DNA of 64,000 nucleotides. Source: Parascardovia denticolens DSM 10105 = JCM 12538 (GTDB lineage Bacteria; Actinomycetota; Actinomycetes; Actinomycetales; Bifidobacteriaceae). The stretch spans positions 1,302,001 through 1,366,000 of the forward strand of contig NZ_AP012333.1 in the NCBI RefSeq assembly GCF_001042675.1. Reading direction: 5' to 3'. Position numbers and translations under genes: made by a program. Numbering within the stretch: position 1 is the first letter of the stretch; each line of letters starts with the position of its first letter. Below are positions 35,601 to 44,589 of the stretch, in pieces. The notes beneath the pieces are model-generated. The model was not told the DNA's origin and did no database searches. It was given only the letters and a program-made list of their open reading frames with translations.

Positions 35601-38600
35601 GCGAGTGGGATTTCAATCCACGCTCCCCTTGCGGGGAGCGACTGATAACAACGAGGACAGTATCAATATTCACGCTATTTCAATCCACGCTCCCCTTGCG
35701 GGGAGCGACCACCGGCTATCCGGAGCAATCCATTGAGGGATGTATTTCAATCCACGCTCCCCTTGCGGGGAGCGACCCCTGCTCAAGAGGGCCGGAAAAG
35801 AAGGATATTGATTTCAATCCACGCTCCCCTTGCGGGGAGCGACCGAAAAGCCTGCCCCTCGTGTATAATAGGGAGCTATTTCAATCCACGCTCCCCTTGC
35901 GGGGAGCGACCGTCCGTGATGAGCCGCTCCCCTTTCTCTTCCGTCATTTCAATCCACGCTCCCCTTGCGGGGAGCGACCTCAATCGGTGGATTTTTATGA
36001 CCTACACCTCAATTTCAATCCACGCTCCCCTTGCGGGGAGCGACCCGTGGCAGTTTGTCTTTTATGTAGGTCGGACTTTATTTCAATCCACGCTCCCCTT
36101 GCGGGGAGCGACACCGTTCCACTCTGTTTGCCTTGAGAGCGGGAGAATTTCAATCCACGCTCCCCTTGCGGGGAGCGACTGCACAGTTTTAAAAAGTATG
36201 CGATGCCGGGGATATTTCAATCCACGCTCCCCTTGCGGGGAGCGACTGGATGCGGAATAAATATGCGGTATATTTGTTCTATTTCAATCCACGCTCCCCT
36301 TGCGGGGAGCGACAACATCAAAAGTATGCATAGGGGCCAAACATACAATTTCAATCCACGCTCCCCTTGCGGGGAGCGACAGGTGGAGCCGGAAAAAATC
36401 GACATCAACGGTCTATTTCAATCCACGCTCCCCTTGCGGGGAGCGACACCTGAGCACGCTCCTGGGCGTCATCCTTGTCCCATTTCAATCCACGCTCCCC
36501 TTGCGGGGAGCGACTTGAGGTATCAAGGAGGTTAAGATGCGTTTACAGATTTCAATCCACGCTCCCCTTGCGGGGAGCGACCGATGTGTGGGATCTCGAC
36601 CGATGGGATGACGTATTTCAATCCACGCTCCCCTTGCGGGGAGCGACTGGGGTTTGGCGGGGCCGGTCACCAAGTCTCGGCATTTCAATCCACGCTCCCC
36701 TTGCGGGGAGCGACCATGGTCATGCGGGTTGCCCGTTACTCGCCGTTATTTCAATCCACGCTCCCCTTGCGGGGAGCGACCTTGGATCAGGACAGTCTCG
36801 TTCTTGACAGGACATTTCAATCCACGCTCCCCTTGCGGGGAGCGACTTTTCTCGCATATGGCCCCATGCGTAGCGAGACGATTTCAATCCACGCTCCCCT
36901 TGCGGGGAGCGACGTCCTTTGACAGATTTTTTGGATAATGTCGTGTGATTTCAATCCACGCTCCCCTTGCGGGGAGCGACCCAGACCGACCAGGGGCCGG
37001 TCACCAAGTCTCGGCATTTCAATCCACGCTCCCCTTGCGGGGAGCGACGGATCTCCCCTTGTCTCATGCCGGTCAACAGACGATTTCAATCCACGCTCCC
37101 CTTGCGGGGAGCGACCATCGTGGATTCCGGCCACTCATCCAGCAGCTCATTTCAATCCACGCTCCCCTTGCGGGGAGCGACGCATCAGTATCAGCTTGGT
37201 AAGGATGGTGATAAAATTTCAATCCACGCTCCCCTTGCGGGGAGCGACGGGCCTGCCGGATGGGCGTCTGCTGGCTGGTGGTATTTCAATCCACGCTCCC
37301 CTTGCGGGGAGCGACTTACCGTGTCTGATAAAACAAGGTTGGAGACTTGATTTCAATCCACGCTCCCCTTGCGGGGAGCGACAGTTCCAAAAATGGTTCG
37401 TGCTTCTACCGGGGTATTTCAATCCACGCTCCCCTTGCGGGGAGCGACCCGTCAAGCCAGTCGGCGACGTCGACAAAGTCGCGATTTCAATCCACGCTCC
37501 CCTTGCGGGGAGCGACCTGGGCCGACCCCGGAAAGAGACACGCTCAGAAATTTCAATCCACGCTCCCCTTGCGGGGAGCGACCGTCAAGCCAGTCGGCGA
37601 CGTCGACAAAGTCGCAATTTCAATCCACGCTCCCCTTGCGGGGAGCGACCGCAGTAGCAGTCCAAGTTGGTCCCATAGCACGGATTTCAATCCACGCTCC
37701 CCTTGCGGGGAGCGACCGCTTCCGGCGAAGCCGAACCCGTCGCCCGTGCTATTTCAATCCACGCTCCCCTTGCGGGGAGCGACCCGTCCACGGTGGGGAA
37801 GGTTTACCGGGTTGAATTTCAATCCACGCTCCCCTTGCGGGGAGCGACTTGCAGGAGGCCATCGGCAAGCAGACCGCCGTGCTATTTCAATCCACGCTCC
37901 CCTTGCGGGGAGCGACAGGTTATGCGATCCAATGGCCCGGCAATGTGTGGATTTCAATCCACGCTCCCCTTGCGGGGAGCGACTGAGTTCCTCGGCATGG
38001 ATAATGTATTTGAGTTATTTCAATCCACGCTCCCCTTGCGGGGAGCGACCGCCGGGCGGGATAAAAGCCCCGCACCGGGTCGTATTTCAATCCACGCTCC
38101 CCTTGCGGGGAGCGACATGAAAACAACGTGAAGGACGATGAGAATCAGGAGATTTCAATCCACGCTCCCCTTGCGGGGAGCGACTCTTCAAACCTATCTT
38201 ATAAAAATACGGGTTGTTATTTCAATCCACGCTCCCCTTGCGGGGAGCGACTTCAAAGGCGTTTCATTTCCTCCTATCCGGTCATATTTCAATCCACGCT
38301 CCCCTTGCGGGGAGCGACGGCTGCCCCAGCTCAATCATATACGATAACACAAATTTCAATCCACGCTCCCCTTGCGGGGAGCGACATAACATTGTCATGC
38401 AGCTTTTCGCATTCTACGAATTTCAATCCACGCTCCCCTTGCGGGGAGCGACCGCTGATAAAACCGATTGAAGGTGAATAATCATATTTCAATCCACGCT
38501 CCCCTTGCGGGGAGCGACCACTTCAATGATAGGACTGGTAATCCAATCAGTTATTTCAATCCACGCTCCCCTTGCGGGGAGCGACCAGGATGAGTACAAA

Positions 38601-38787
38601 CCTGAGTATTTCGTCGATATTTCAATCCACGCTCCCCTTGCGGGGAGCGACAGGGACGGGGGGAATGTTCATCGCAATGTCTTCAAATTTCAATCCACGC
38701 TCCCCTTGCGGGGAGCGACTTTGACCTTGTTGTATGTGAGCCGGTTTATGATTTATTTCAATCCACGCTCCCCTTGCGGGGAGCGAC
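32668..38787 (-). CRISPR. Type I-C CRISPR array, 92 repeats and 91 spacers
   Basis: The repeat is 33 bp. On the transcribed minus strand it starts GTCGCTCCCC and ends GTGGATTGAAAT, with a perfect 8-bp stem (CGCTCCCC/GGGGAGCG) and a GCAA loop, as in type I-C. I counted 92 repeats with starts at 32668, 32734, 32801 and so on to 38755, and spacers of 32-36 bp, mostly 33-34. All repeats look identical except the leader-distal one (32668-32700), which has two changes near its 3' end. The leader side (38788 onward) adjoins cas2, so the newest spacers have the highest coordinates. Three spacer pairs are near-identical and a fourth pair shares 23 nt. Counts were made by eye and could be off by one. 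Confidence 0.98.
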
Positions 38788-39025
38788 CGCAGAAATGGAC
38801 AAATAATCTCAGAAATCAAGACACGAATCCATCTCTATTCCTTTATTCTACCTATAAGAGGCAGAGAATTGACGCTTTTGTCATAAAATGTCTAAGACAA
38901 ATAAGGCGCAATTACTAAAAACCATTTAGCTCATATTAAAACTTGGTGCGAAGATCCCAGGATTTCTATGACAGCTTCACCTCCGCACAACCGTAATGTT
39001 TCGCTTCCCATCTGGTCCCGAAACC
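38788..39025 (-). promoter_or_regulatory. CRISPR leader
   Basis: This AT-rich gap of 238 bp lies between cas2 and the first repeat, transcribed towards the array. It should hold the pre-crRNA promoter and the integration signals next to the first repeat. TTTAGTAATTG and TTATTTGTCTTAG tracts lie near 38890-38925 (minus strand), but I cannot fix a promoter. Confidence 0.7.
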
Positions 39026-39319
39026 TTAGATCATCATAATGCCATCCACCGGTATGTGCCGTTGAACACCTCGGTATTCTATTTTATTCGAGTATTTACT
39101 CCCAAGATTATAAAACCTTAAACTATCCACTTCCTCATCCATGATTTCGAACAAATCGTGTTTAAGCAAAAGATAATCCGCAGGAGTCACTTCACATTCG
39201 AAAACGCTGTTTTGTACTCTTTGACCAAATTTTGAGCACACCTTCGCGACCCTACGTAATCGCCTTTGCCCTGCAACCTCCATCGTATTCACATCATAAG
39301 CGACTATGACCATCATCAT
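39026..39319 (-). CDS. cas2: CRISPR-associated Cas2
   Basis: The protein has 97 residues and forms the Cas1-Cas2 spacer integrase as a structural dimer. The beta-1 strand MVIVAYDVNT contains the conserved Asp. It is followed by RRLRRVAKVCSKFGQRVQNSVFECEVT and DSLRFYNLGSKY. The length and ferredoxin-like pattern fit the type I-C Cas2. It begins 6 bp after cas1 and is the gene next to the leader. Confidence 0.95.
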   Translation of the reverse strand: MMMVIVAYDVNTMEVAGQRRLRRVAKVCSKFGQRVQNSVFECEVTPADYLLLKHDLFEIMDEEVDSLRFYNLGSKYSNKIEYRGVQRHIPVDGIMMI

Positions 39320-39325
39320 ATTCCT

Positions 39326-40357
39326 CTACTTCCATAAAAATGACGGATATCCATCCAAATCTCCACGGATGACACGGGCAAGGAGGAGCGCTTGAGCATA
39401 GGGGACCAACCCCCATTGAATCTTCTCTTTGAGAAAAGGATGGGTCAACGTTTCCATTTTCCTCTTCTGCCACTCTGCAAGAAGCGTCTTCTTCCCGCTT
39501 TCATTCAGAAAAACACCGCCATTTTCCCGATGCTCGAAATCCTTTCCTGTGATGATACCCGTGTTCACAAGAGCAAGCACAAATCTATCGCCCAGAGGAG
39601 CACGCAGCTCCTCCATCAAGTCCAGAGCCAAGGATTCACGCCCTGGCCTGTCAACATGGAAAAATCCCGCATAGGGGTCCAGCCCCACCCCGTGAAGAGC
39701 TGCCGCGCAATCTCGCTCAATCAGCACATAGATGAAAGACATCAGGGCATTCATACTATCCATTGGAGGTCTTCTGGAACGATCCTCGAAGAAGAAATCC
39801 TCCTTATTGCGAAGAATCAGCTCATCATAAGCGGAAAAATATTGTTTAGCCGCCAAACCTTCAATGCCACGAAGCTTATCGAGACTGTTTGCATTCCTTG
39901 CGGATTTTATACTTTGAGCCAACTCTGCGCTAGCTTGCGACACCAAATCTATGTTAATCCTCAGTCCATGATCACGAATCGCTCGTTCCATCACCCAACG
40001 AGCGTTGAATATCTTACCTATGATCATATTCCGGGCAATCGGCAGAGCCCTCTCCTCATCTTCTGAAATCTCAAACTGTTCTTTACGCAACAGAATATTT
40101 CTATCAGCTTCGTCAAAAATCGAACAGTAATATCGACCGCGTGGAGAGAAAAAAGACAGGCTGATTCCCATTTCCGCGCATTTACCCATCAGTGCCGGGG
40201 AAGCGCCGCCATAGGTGAAGCTAAGAATGGATTCCAACGACCGCAAAGGAACTTTGCCAAGTTTTTTATCACCTTGAAGGATAAGAACATTCTCATCCTC
40301 AAGAGCCAAATAAGCATCCTCAGTCATAACAAATAACGTATTGAAGAGTTTTCTCAT
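39326..40357 (-). CDS. cas1: CRISPR-associated Cas1 (type I-C)
   Basis: This spacer-integration nuclease has 343 residues. The N-terminal beta domain has FVMTEDAYLALEDENVLI. The catalytic helical domain has LDKLRGIEGLAAKQYF (metal Glu), GLDPYAGFFHVDRPGRESLALDLMEELR (His and Asp), and the ending QWGLVPYAQALLLARVIRGDLDGYPSFLWK. The sequence is that of the type I-C subgroup. It is one base from cas4. Confidence 0.96.
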   Translation of the reverse strand: MRKLFNTLFVMTEDAYLALEDENVLILQGDKKLGKVPLRSLESILSFTYGGASPALMGKCAEMGISLSFFSPRGRYYCSIFDEADRNILLRKEQFEISEDEERALPIARNMIIGKIFNARWVMERAIRDHGLRINIDLVSQASAELAQSIKSARNANSLDKLRGIEGLAAKQYFSAYDELILRNKEDFFFEDRSRRPPMDSMNALMSFIYVLIERDCAAALHGVGLDPYAGFFHVDRPGRESLALDLMEELRAPLGDRFVLALVNTGIITGKDFEHRENGGVFLNESGKKTLLAEWQKRKMETLTHPFLKEKIQWGLVPYAQALLLARVIRGDLDGYPSFLWK

Positions 40358-40358
40358 C

Positions 40359-41051
40359 CTACCTTTCCTCCTCAGAGTCGAGCATGGAATCCATATAAGA
40401 GCTCACCGATGGTATGGTGTATAGCTTCGGCAGACATAAATCCCGTAAGGAGCAGGCTTTGCATGCTTTTGTCGGCTTGACTTTCGGCGTTGCTCCACGT
40501 TCGAACAACCGATGCATCTCTGCGAACATCATCGTTACTTTTTCTCGCAGACCAGCCTCAAGCGGTACGACCTCTCTCCGCTTCACCTTTTGATAGAACA
40601 AGGCTCCCTCTGCGATATCGCAAGAGAGCATCTCTTCCAGACACATGGCCTCCGCACATAATTGGAGCCGGTCTGCGTCATTGTCTTTGGACTGCCCATG
40701 TTTATACTCAATCGGATAAGGAATCCACCTCCCCCTGCGCCCAATGAGAGGAACCCCTTGATTGGATTTATGGAATTCCACGACATCACAATCTCCCGAA
40801 ATACCAAGCCTGCGAGAGAAAACCCGTAGATCTCTAAGGGTCAGTACATCTCCTCTCAATTCTGATTGGGCGTAATCATGCGCACGCGAATGTTCCAATC
40901 GACCAGACATAGTCAAATAGTTCTCTGACCACACTTGCTCGATGTGAATCAACGCCCATTGCCGCCGACAAAACGAAAAGTGCTGGATGCCGGAAAGGGC
41001 CAGCCATTGCTCTTCAGGATACTCGCTTGGCCCTTCCCGAACAATATCCAT
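40359..41051 (-). CDS. cas4: CRISPR-associated Cas4 nuclease
   Basis: This RecB-like exonuclease has 230 residues and processes prespacers and checks the PAM in type I-C adaptation. The first Fe-S cysteine is in HFSFCRRQWALIHIEQVW. The nuclease core has the IEYKHGQSKDNDADRLQLCAEAMCLEE motif (QRxQ-like helix). The last three cysteines are in KACKACSLRDLCLPKL. It sits between cas7 and cas1, the standard type I-C order. Confidence 0.94.
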   Translation of the reverse strand: MDIVREGPSEYPEEQWLALSGIQHFSFCRRQWALIHIEQVWSENYLTMSGRLEHSRAHDYAQSELRGDVLTLRDLRVFSRRLGISGDCDVVEFHKSNQGVPLIGRRGRWIPYPIEYKHGQSKDNDADRLQLCAEAMCLEEMLSCDIAEGALFYQKVKRREVVPLEAGLREKVTMMFAEMHRLFERGATPKVKPTKACKACSLRDLCLPKLYTIPSVSSYMDSMLDSEEER

Positions 41052-41056
41052 GCGTA

Positions 41057-41896
41057 TCAGCGACCTTCCAATTTTTCGAACTGCAATCCCGGAATCAGAC
41101 TCTGCTCAATACTGATATTCCCATCAGAATCCACCTTTACCGCCCTACGCACCTTTGCGGATGAATACTGACCACTCTTACTATCATGAGAGAACCATAC
41201 AACCCAAAGGACCTCCATCGATCCTGAGGGCCGTGCAGAACTCTCATCATTTTCAAACAAGGTGACGAGGGCATGCTTAATAGCCTCTGCGTCTTCATCC
41301 GAGAACCCGGTTTTTTCAGCAAGCTGTGGGCTGATGCTCCCAAACGTAGTATAGATGGCACGGCCAGAAACACGATACTTCATACCCATGGTGTCCGGAG
41401 ATTTCTTACCTGTATCAGTCGTCTCGCTATTCACGGATTTAGTGATCTGAATATCATCAATCGCCACCGGTGAAGTGGAAAAAGCCGGCTGTATAGTAAC
41501 AGGACCGCGCACTCCCAGAGAGACCTCATCGACATCCTGTGCCTTTTTGAAAGCAAACACCTGACCGAATGCTCGCACATCAAACCACTGCCCGCATACC
41601 GCGTTCCGAACAAATTCCTTGTTTTTCTGTTCGTCCTTTGGTAATTCCTTCAAGAAAGAATTGAACCGATCCGATAATGACTTCTTCCCATCATCAGCTC
41701 GATCATCAGATTGGACGAAGATGCGTTTACCATCATCCTGAAGACGATTACGAATCTTCCGTTTCAACGCCACATCGGATACCTCACCGTATCCTTCCGA
41801 CGTAGTGCGAGGACGATTCCCGTTGAGCGGATCTCCATTAGGATTCGCGTTTTCCGCGCTGAAAACTAGCGCAAAATCTATCTTATTTTGCAGCAT
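41057..41896 (-). CDS. cas7c: Cas7c (Csd2), Cascade backbone subunit
   Basis: The protein has 279 residues and polymerises along the crRNA spacer in the type I-C Cascade. Family marks are FALVFSAENANPNGDPLNGNRPRTTSEGYGEVSDVALKRKIRNRLQD at the N-terminus and SLGVRGPVTIQPAFSTSPVAIDDIQITKSVN in the thumb region. The start follows AAGGAGTAAGATTCAC (minus strand). A 54-bp gap separates it from cas8c. Confidence 0.95.
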   Translation of the reverse strand: MLQNKIDFALVFSAENANPNGDPLNGNRPRTTSEGYGEVSDVALKRKIRNRLQDDGKRIFVQSDDRADDGKKSLSDRFNSFLKELPKDEQKNKEFVRNAVCGQWFDVRAFGQVFAFKKAQDVDEVSLGVRGPVTIQPAFSTSPVAIDDIQITKSVNSETTDTGKKSPDTMGMKYRVSGRAIYTTFGSISPQLAEKTGFSDEDAEAIKHALVTLFENDESSARPSGSMEVLWVVWFSHDSKSGQYSSAKVRRAVKVDSDGNISIEQSLIPGLQFEKLEGR

Positions 41897-41950
41897 GTGA
41901 ATCTTACTCCTTATAACCTAGATATTGTGAATAATGCCGATTGTCGATTA

Positions 41951-43864
41951 TCATGAGTTTACCGTTGCAGCTTCTTTCCTTTCCTTCGCCTTTTCCATGG
42001 AATATCGACGCTGGCAAGAAAAGCCCAGAAGGAAAGCGGGCGAAAGCGGAGAGTTATCCTCAAAGTCGTCACCATCGAAAAGGGCGACGACATCATCGAT
42101 ATCATTCTGAAAATAAGGCGCACCGTTACTAGCACCAATATAGGGGACAAGCTGTTTGTAAAGAGTCAACCACGTCGTACTCGGCTTTGCCACAAAATTC
42201 GACATTAGCTTCACCGCGTTGGTTGGTCTGGTTCCTTGAATCCCCTGTTTATACAGGACATTATTTTCGAATCGATCCGCTAAGGCCAATAACCGACCAT
42301 ATAGGTAGTCACGGTCTTTTCTTGATGTGTCCAGTTGCATCATTTTTTCCTTTCGCTCGGAACTCATTGGATTACTTGACTGTAATGCATCATCAATGAA
42401 GGATTTTTTCCATAGACTGCATGTCACTTCAAAAGATCGCCACCATTCCTTGAGATTATCGGGGCCGAAACTCATCGGTCGGGTAGCTCTATGGAAGGCG
42501 GACTCCAAAATTGCTTTGGGCATGCGCCTATTGCCAAACATGCACTCAATGAGTTGTTGCTTGACAATGCGCGAAAAGCGTTGATAGTTCTTGCTAGATC
42601 TGTCGCCTTCTACGCTATATGCGCTATTAATGATATCTCTATACGATGGAGCTCCGATATAAGTCACAACTTTTTGATTGGCTTTGTCAAATCGACTGAG
42701 AGGCCAGGCCATATCCACATGCCATTGCATGAGTTGTTCAAAGTATTGACTTTCTTCGAATTCACGGTAGAAAGTCACTCCCAGACGTCCAGACGTTGCT
42801 GCATCGAGAATGACCAAGACTATGGTTTTATAATGGTTGCTCAACACTTTGGGATTGCCGAAGCCACGAAGAAGACCACCGAATTGGCGAGCATAATCAT
42901 AATCTGTTTCGACGAGCGCATCTTGAATGTTATGTATTCCTTCGTCATCTGCAAGCAGTGCCTCAACCGCATCAAGCGAATTTGCACTTGGCTCCACAAT
43001 CTTTTCATTCGGAGTTTGCACGGCCCATAAAACGATGGCTTGAGTGTCCGTAAGCGTACCATGGGTATTCACCAACCACTTCAGAGTCAGATGAATCAGC
43101 TGCGAAGTATCCGCATCGATACGCAAAGCGTCATCTCGACCGGCGAATCTCCCTCGAAATGTGAAATTCGCGTTGTCATTAGCAGACACGAGCTTGGAAT
43201 TCGCCGCAGTTTTTACTATGTTCTTGGGAAAATTCGCCGCCTGAGAGACAAACGGCAACCCTAGCATATCACGGCCGTTTTGATCCACGTTTTTCTTGAG
43301 ATATGTCCGCCATAGCTTGCGGATTTCGTCCGAGTTCTCCACATGCGGGTCTCCTCCGCCGGGGACTTCTACCGCAAACCGTACTCCCGTTTTCTCATCT
43401 TTAAATCTTCCTTTATTATCCTTCTCAAGAAGATCGGTACCGTACTGCTTCGCATCCTCAGAAATGCTATGTTTCAATACATACCAGTAAATCGCGTTGA
43501 GATAGACATTATCCGCTTTCCACCGTGAAAGCTGATCAAGGTAAAGATCGACTTTTTCTCCGCCAATCTCCCTATCTAAATATTGGAGCTGGTCACACAA
43601 CGGGTGAGGAACAGGTTTGCTCGTCCGTCCCGATGACTGTTCGCTACATGGAATAACAATCTGTTTTGGCTTGGCGCCTTTCTCGATCCGTATCAGTTCC
43701 CCGTCACTATCAATTGTCACACAAATCTGCGTTTTTAGAATGGTGCAGTTCAGAGGAAGAAGCACATTCCCAACGCCTTCCTCTCCATTGTCAGTAGCTT
43801 CTTCTTGGCCGGCTACCGATTGAATGGCGTCGTATGTTTGTATAAGGTTCGACCACAAACTCAT
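41951..43864 (-). CDS. cas8c: Cas8c (Csd1), Cascade large subunit
   Basis: The protein has 637 residues and recognises the PAM and opens the target duplex in type I-C. Csd1-like segments are WSNLIQTYDAIQS at the start, RFAVEVPGGGDPHVENSDE, FVSQAANFPKNIVKTAANSKLVSANDNANFTFRGRF and FLLGFSCQRRYSMEKAKER at the end. In type I-C an internal translation start within this gene often makes the small subunit Cas11c. I could not confirm one here. It overlaps cas5c by 4 bp. Confidence 0.94.
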   Translation of the reverse strand: MSLWSNLIQTYDAIQSVAGQEEATDNGEEGVGNVLLPLNCTILKTQICVTIDSDGELIRIEKGAKPKQIVIPCSEQSSGRTSKPVPHPLCDQLQYLDREIGGEKVDLYLDQLSRWKADNVYLNAIYWYVLKHSISEDAKQYGTDLLEKDNKGRFKDEKTGVRFAVEVPGGGDPHVENSDEIRKLWRTYLKKNVDQNGRDMLGLPFVSQAANFPKNIVKTAANSKLVSANDNANFTFRGRFAGRDDALRIDADTSQLIHLTLKWLVNTHGTLTDTQAIVLWAVQTPNEKIVEPSANSLDAVEALLADDEGIHNIQDALVETDYDYARQFGGLLRGFGNPKVLSNHYKTIVLVILDAATSGRLGVTFYREFEESQYFEQLMQWHVDMAWPLSRFDKANQKVVTYIGAPSYRDIINSAYSVEGDRSSKNYQRFSRIVKQQLIECMFGNRRMPKAILESAFHRATRPMSFGPDNLKEWWRSFEVTCSLWKKSFIDDALQSSNPMSSERKEKMMQLDTSRKDRDYLYGRLLALADRFENNVLYKQGIQGTRPTNAVKLMSNFVAKPSTTWLTLYKQLVPYIGASNGAPYFQNDIDDVVALFDGDDFEDNSPLSPAFLLGFSCQRRYSMEKAKERKEAATVNS

Positions 43865-44580
43865 TTTTCATCCTCCCCAACAAGGTGCATATTCTTCCCA
43901 ATCGTGAACTCTTTCGCCTTGATCTTTTCATGTGACCGAATCACCCTGGAATCAAGCTGCTGCGAATCAGTCCGAGGAAACTCGATTATTCCATCTTTCA
44001 TGACGGGAGTCCAAAAACGTGCCAAAAAGTCCTGGTCTGCATTCTCATCTGGATAGGAAAAACTGTGGAACATGTATCCTAAGTTCCACTCTCCATAAGA
44101 GTCATAAAAGCCAGGCTCTTCCCCGAAAACACATGGTTCTACATAACCTTGGCATTCTCTGGTCCCAAGAAAGACATCACGTCGGCCACCTTTTTCCACA
44201 GAACGTAAAGCGATTTGATGATGCTTATTCTCATCGCGATCACCAGCGAGTTCAGGGCGCTGATTGTTCCATTCGAAGTGAGCACGAATTTGATATTTGA
44301 CGTCTTTAAGATACGTATAGTAGGAAAGATCATTCCCGCCATTATATTTTATCGGTCGAATACCCTTACTCTCAGTTTGCACACGGTTCATGACCCTTAC
44401 AGCGTCGATTATCCAGATAATTGTTGGCTTCCAATAGATGCTTTCGACCATACCCTTCAAAGCCTGGTATGTGGGTACTTGATAGGAAAATTTCTCCCCT
44501 CCGACCCGCGTTGTGGCTTCCGAGAACAATGCATACCGCCCTGATATTGTGAATTCAATCGAATTCCTATGCTTCTGCAT
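43861..44580 (-). CDS. cas5c: Cas5c (Cas5d), crRNA-processing endoribonuclease
   Basis: The protein has 239 residues. In type I-C, which lacks Cas6, this subunit cuts pre-crRNA in the repeat and caps the 5' handle. It has the Cas5 N-terminal block FTISGRYALFSEATTRVGGEKFSYQVPTYQALKGMVESIYWKPTI and a conserved TRECQGYVEPCVFGEEPGFYD. The stem-loop repeat in the array is its expected substrate, leaving an 11-nt handle by analogy with characterised Cas5d. It lies between cas3 (9-bp gap) and cas8c. Confidence 0.95.
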   Translation of the reverse strand: MQKHRNSIEFTISGRYALFSEATTRVGGEKFSYQVPTYQALKGMVESIYWKPTIIWIIDAVRVMNRVQTESKGIRPIKYNGGNDLSYYTYLKDVKYQIRAHFEWNNQRPELAGDRDENKHHQIALRSVEKGGRRDVFLGTRECQGYVEPCVFGEEPGFYDSYGEWNLGYMFHSFSYPDENADQDFLARFWTPVMKDGIIEFPRTDSQQLDSRVIRSHEKIKAKEFTIGKNMHLVGEDEK

Positions 44581-44589
44581 GTATCCTCC

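Noticed and set aside
32687-38918. Many ORFs of 60-300 codons across the CRISPR array with repeated peptides such as ISIHAPLAGSD and FNPRSPCGER
   Set aside because: They are translations of the 33-bp repeats in all frames and have no independent coding support.
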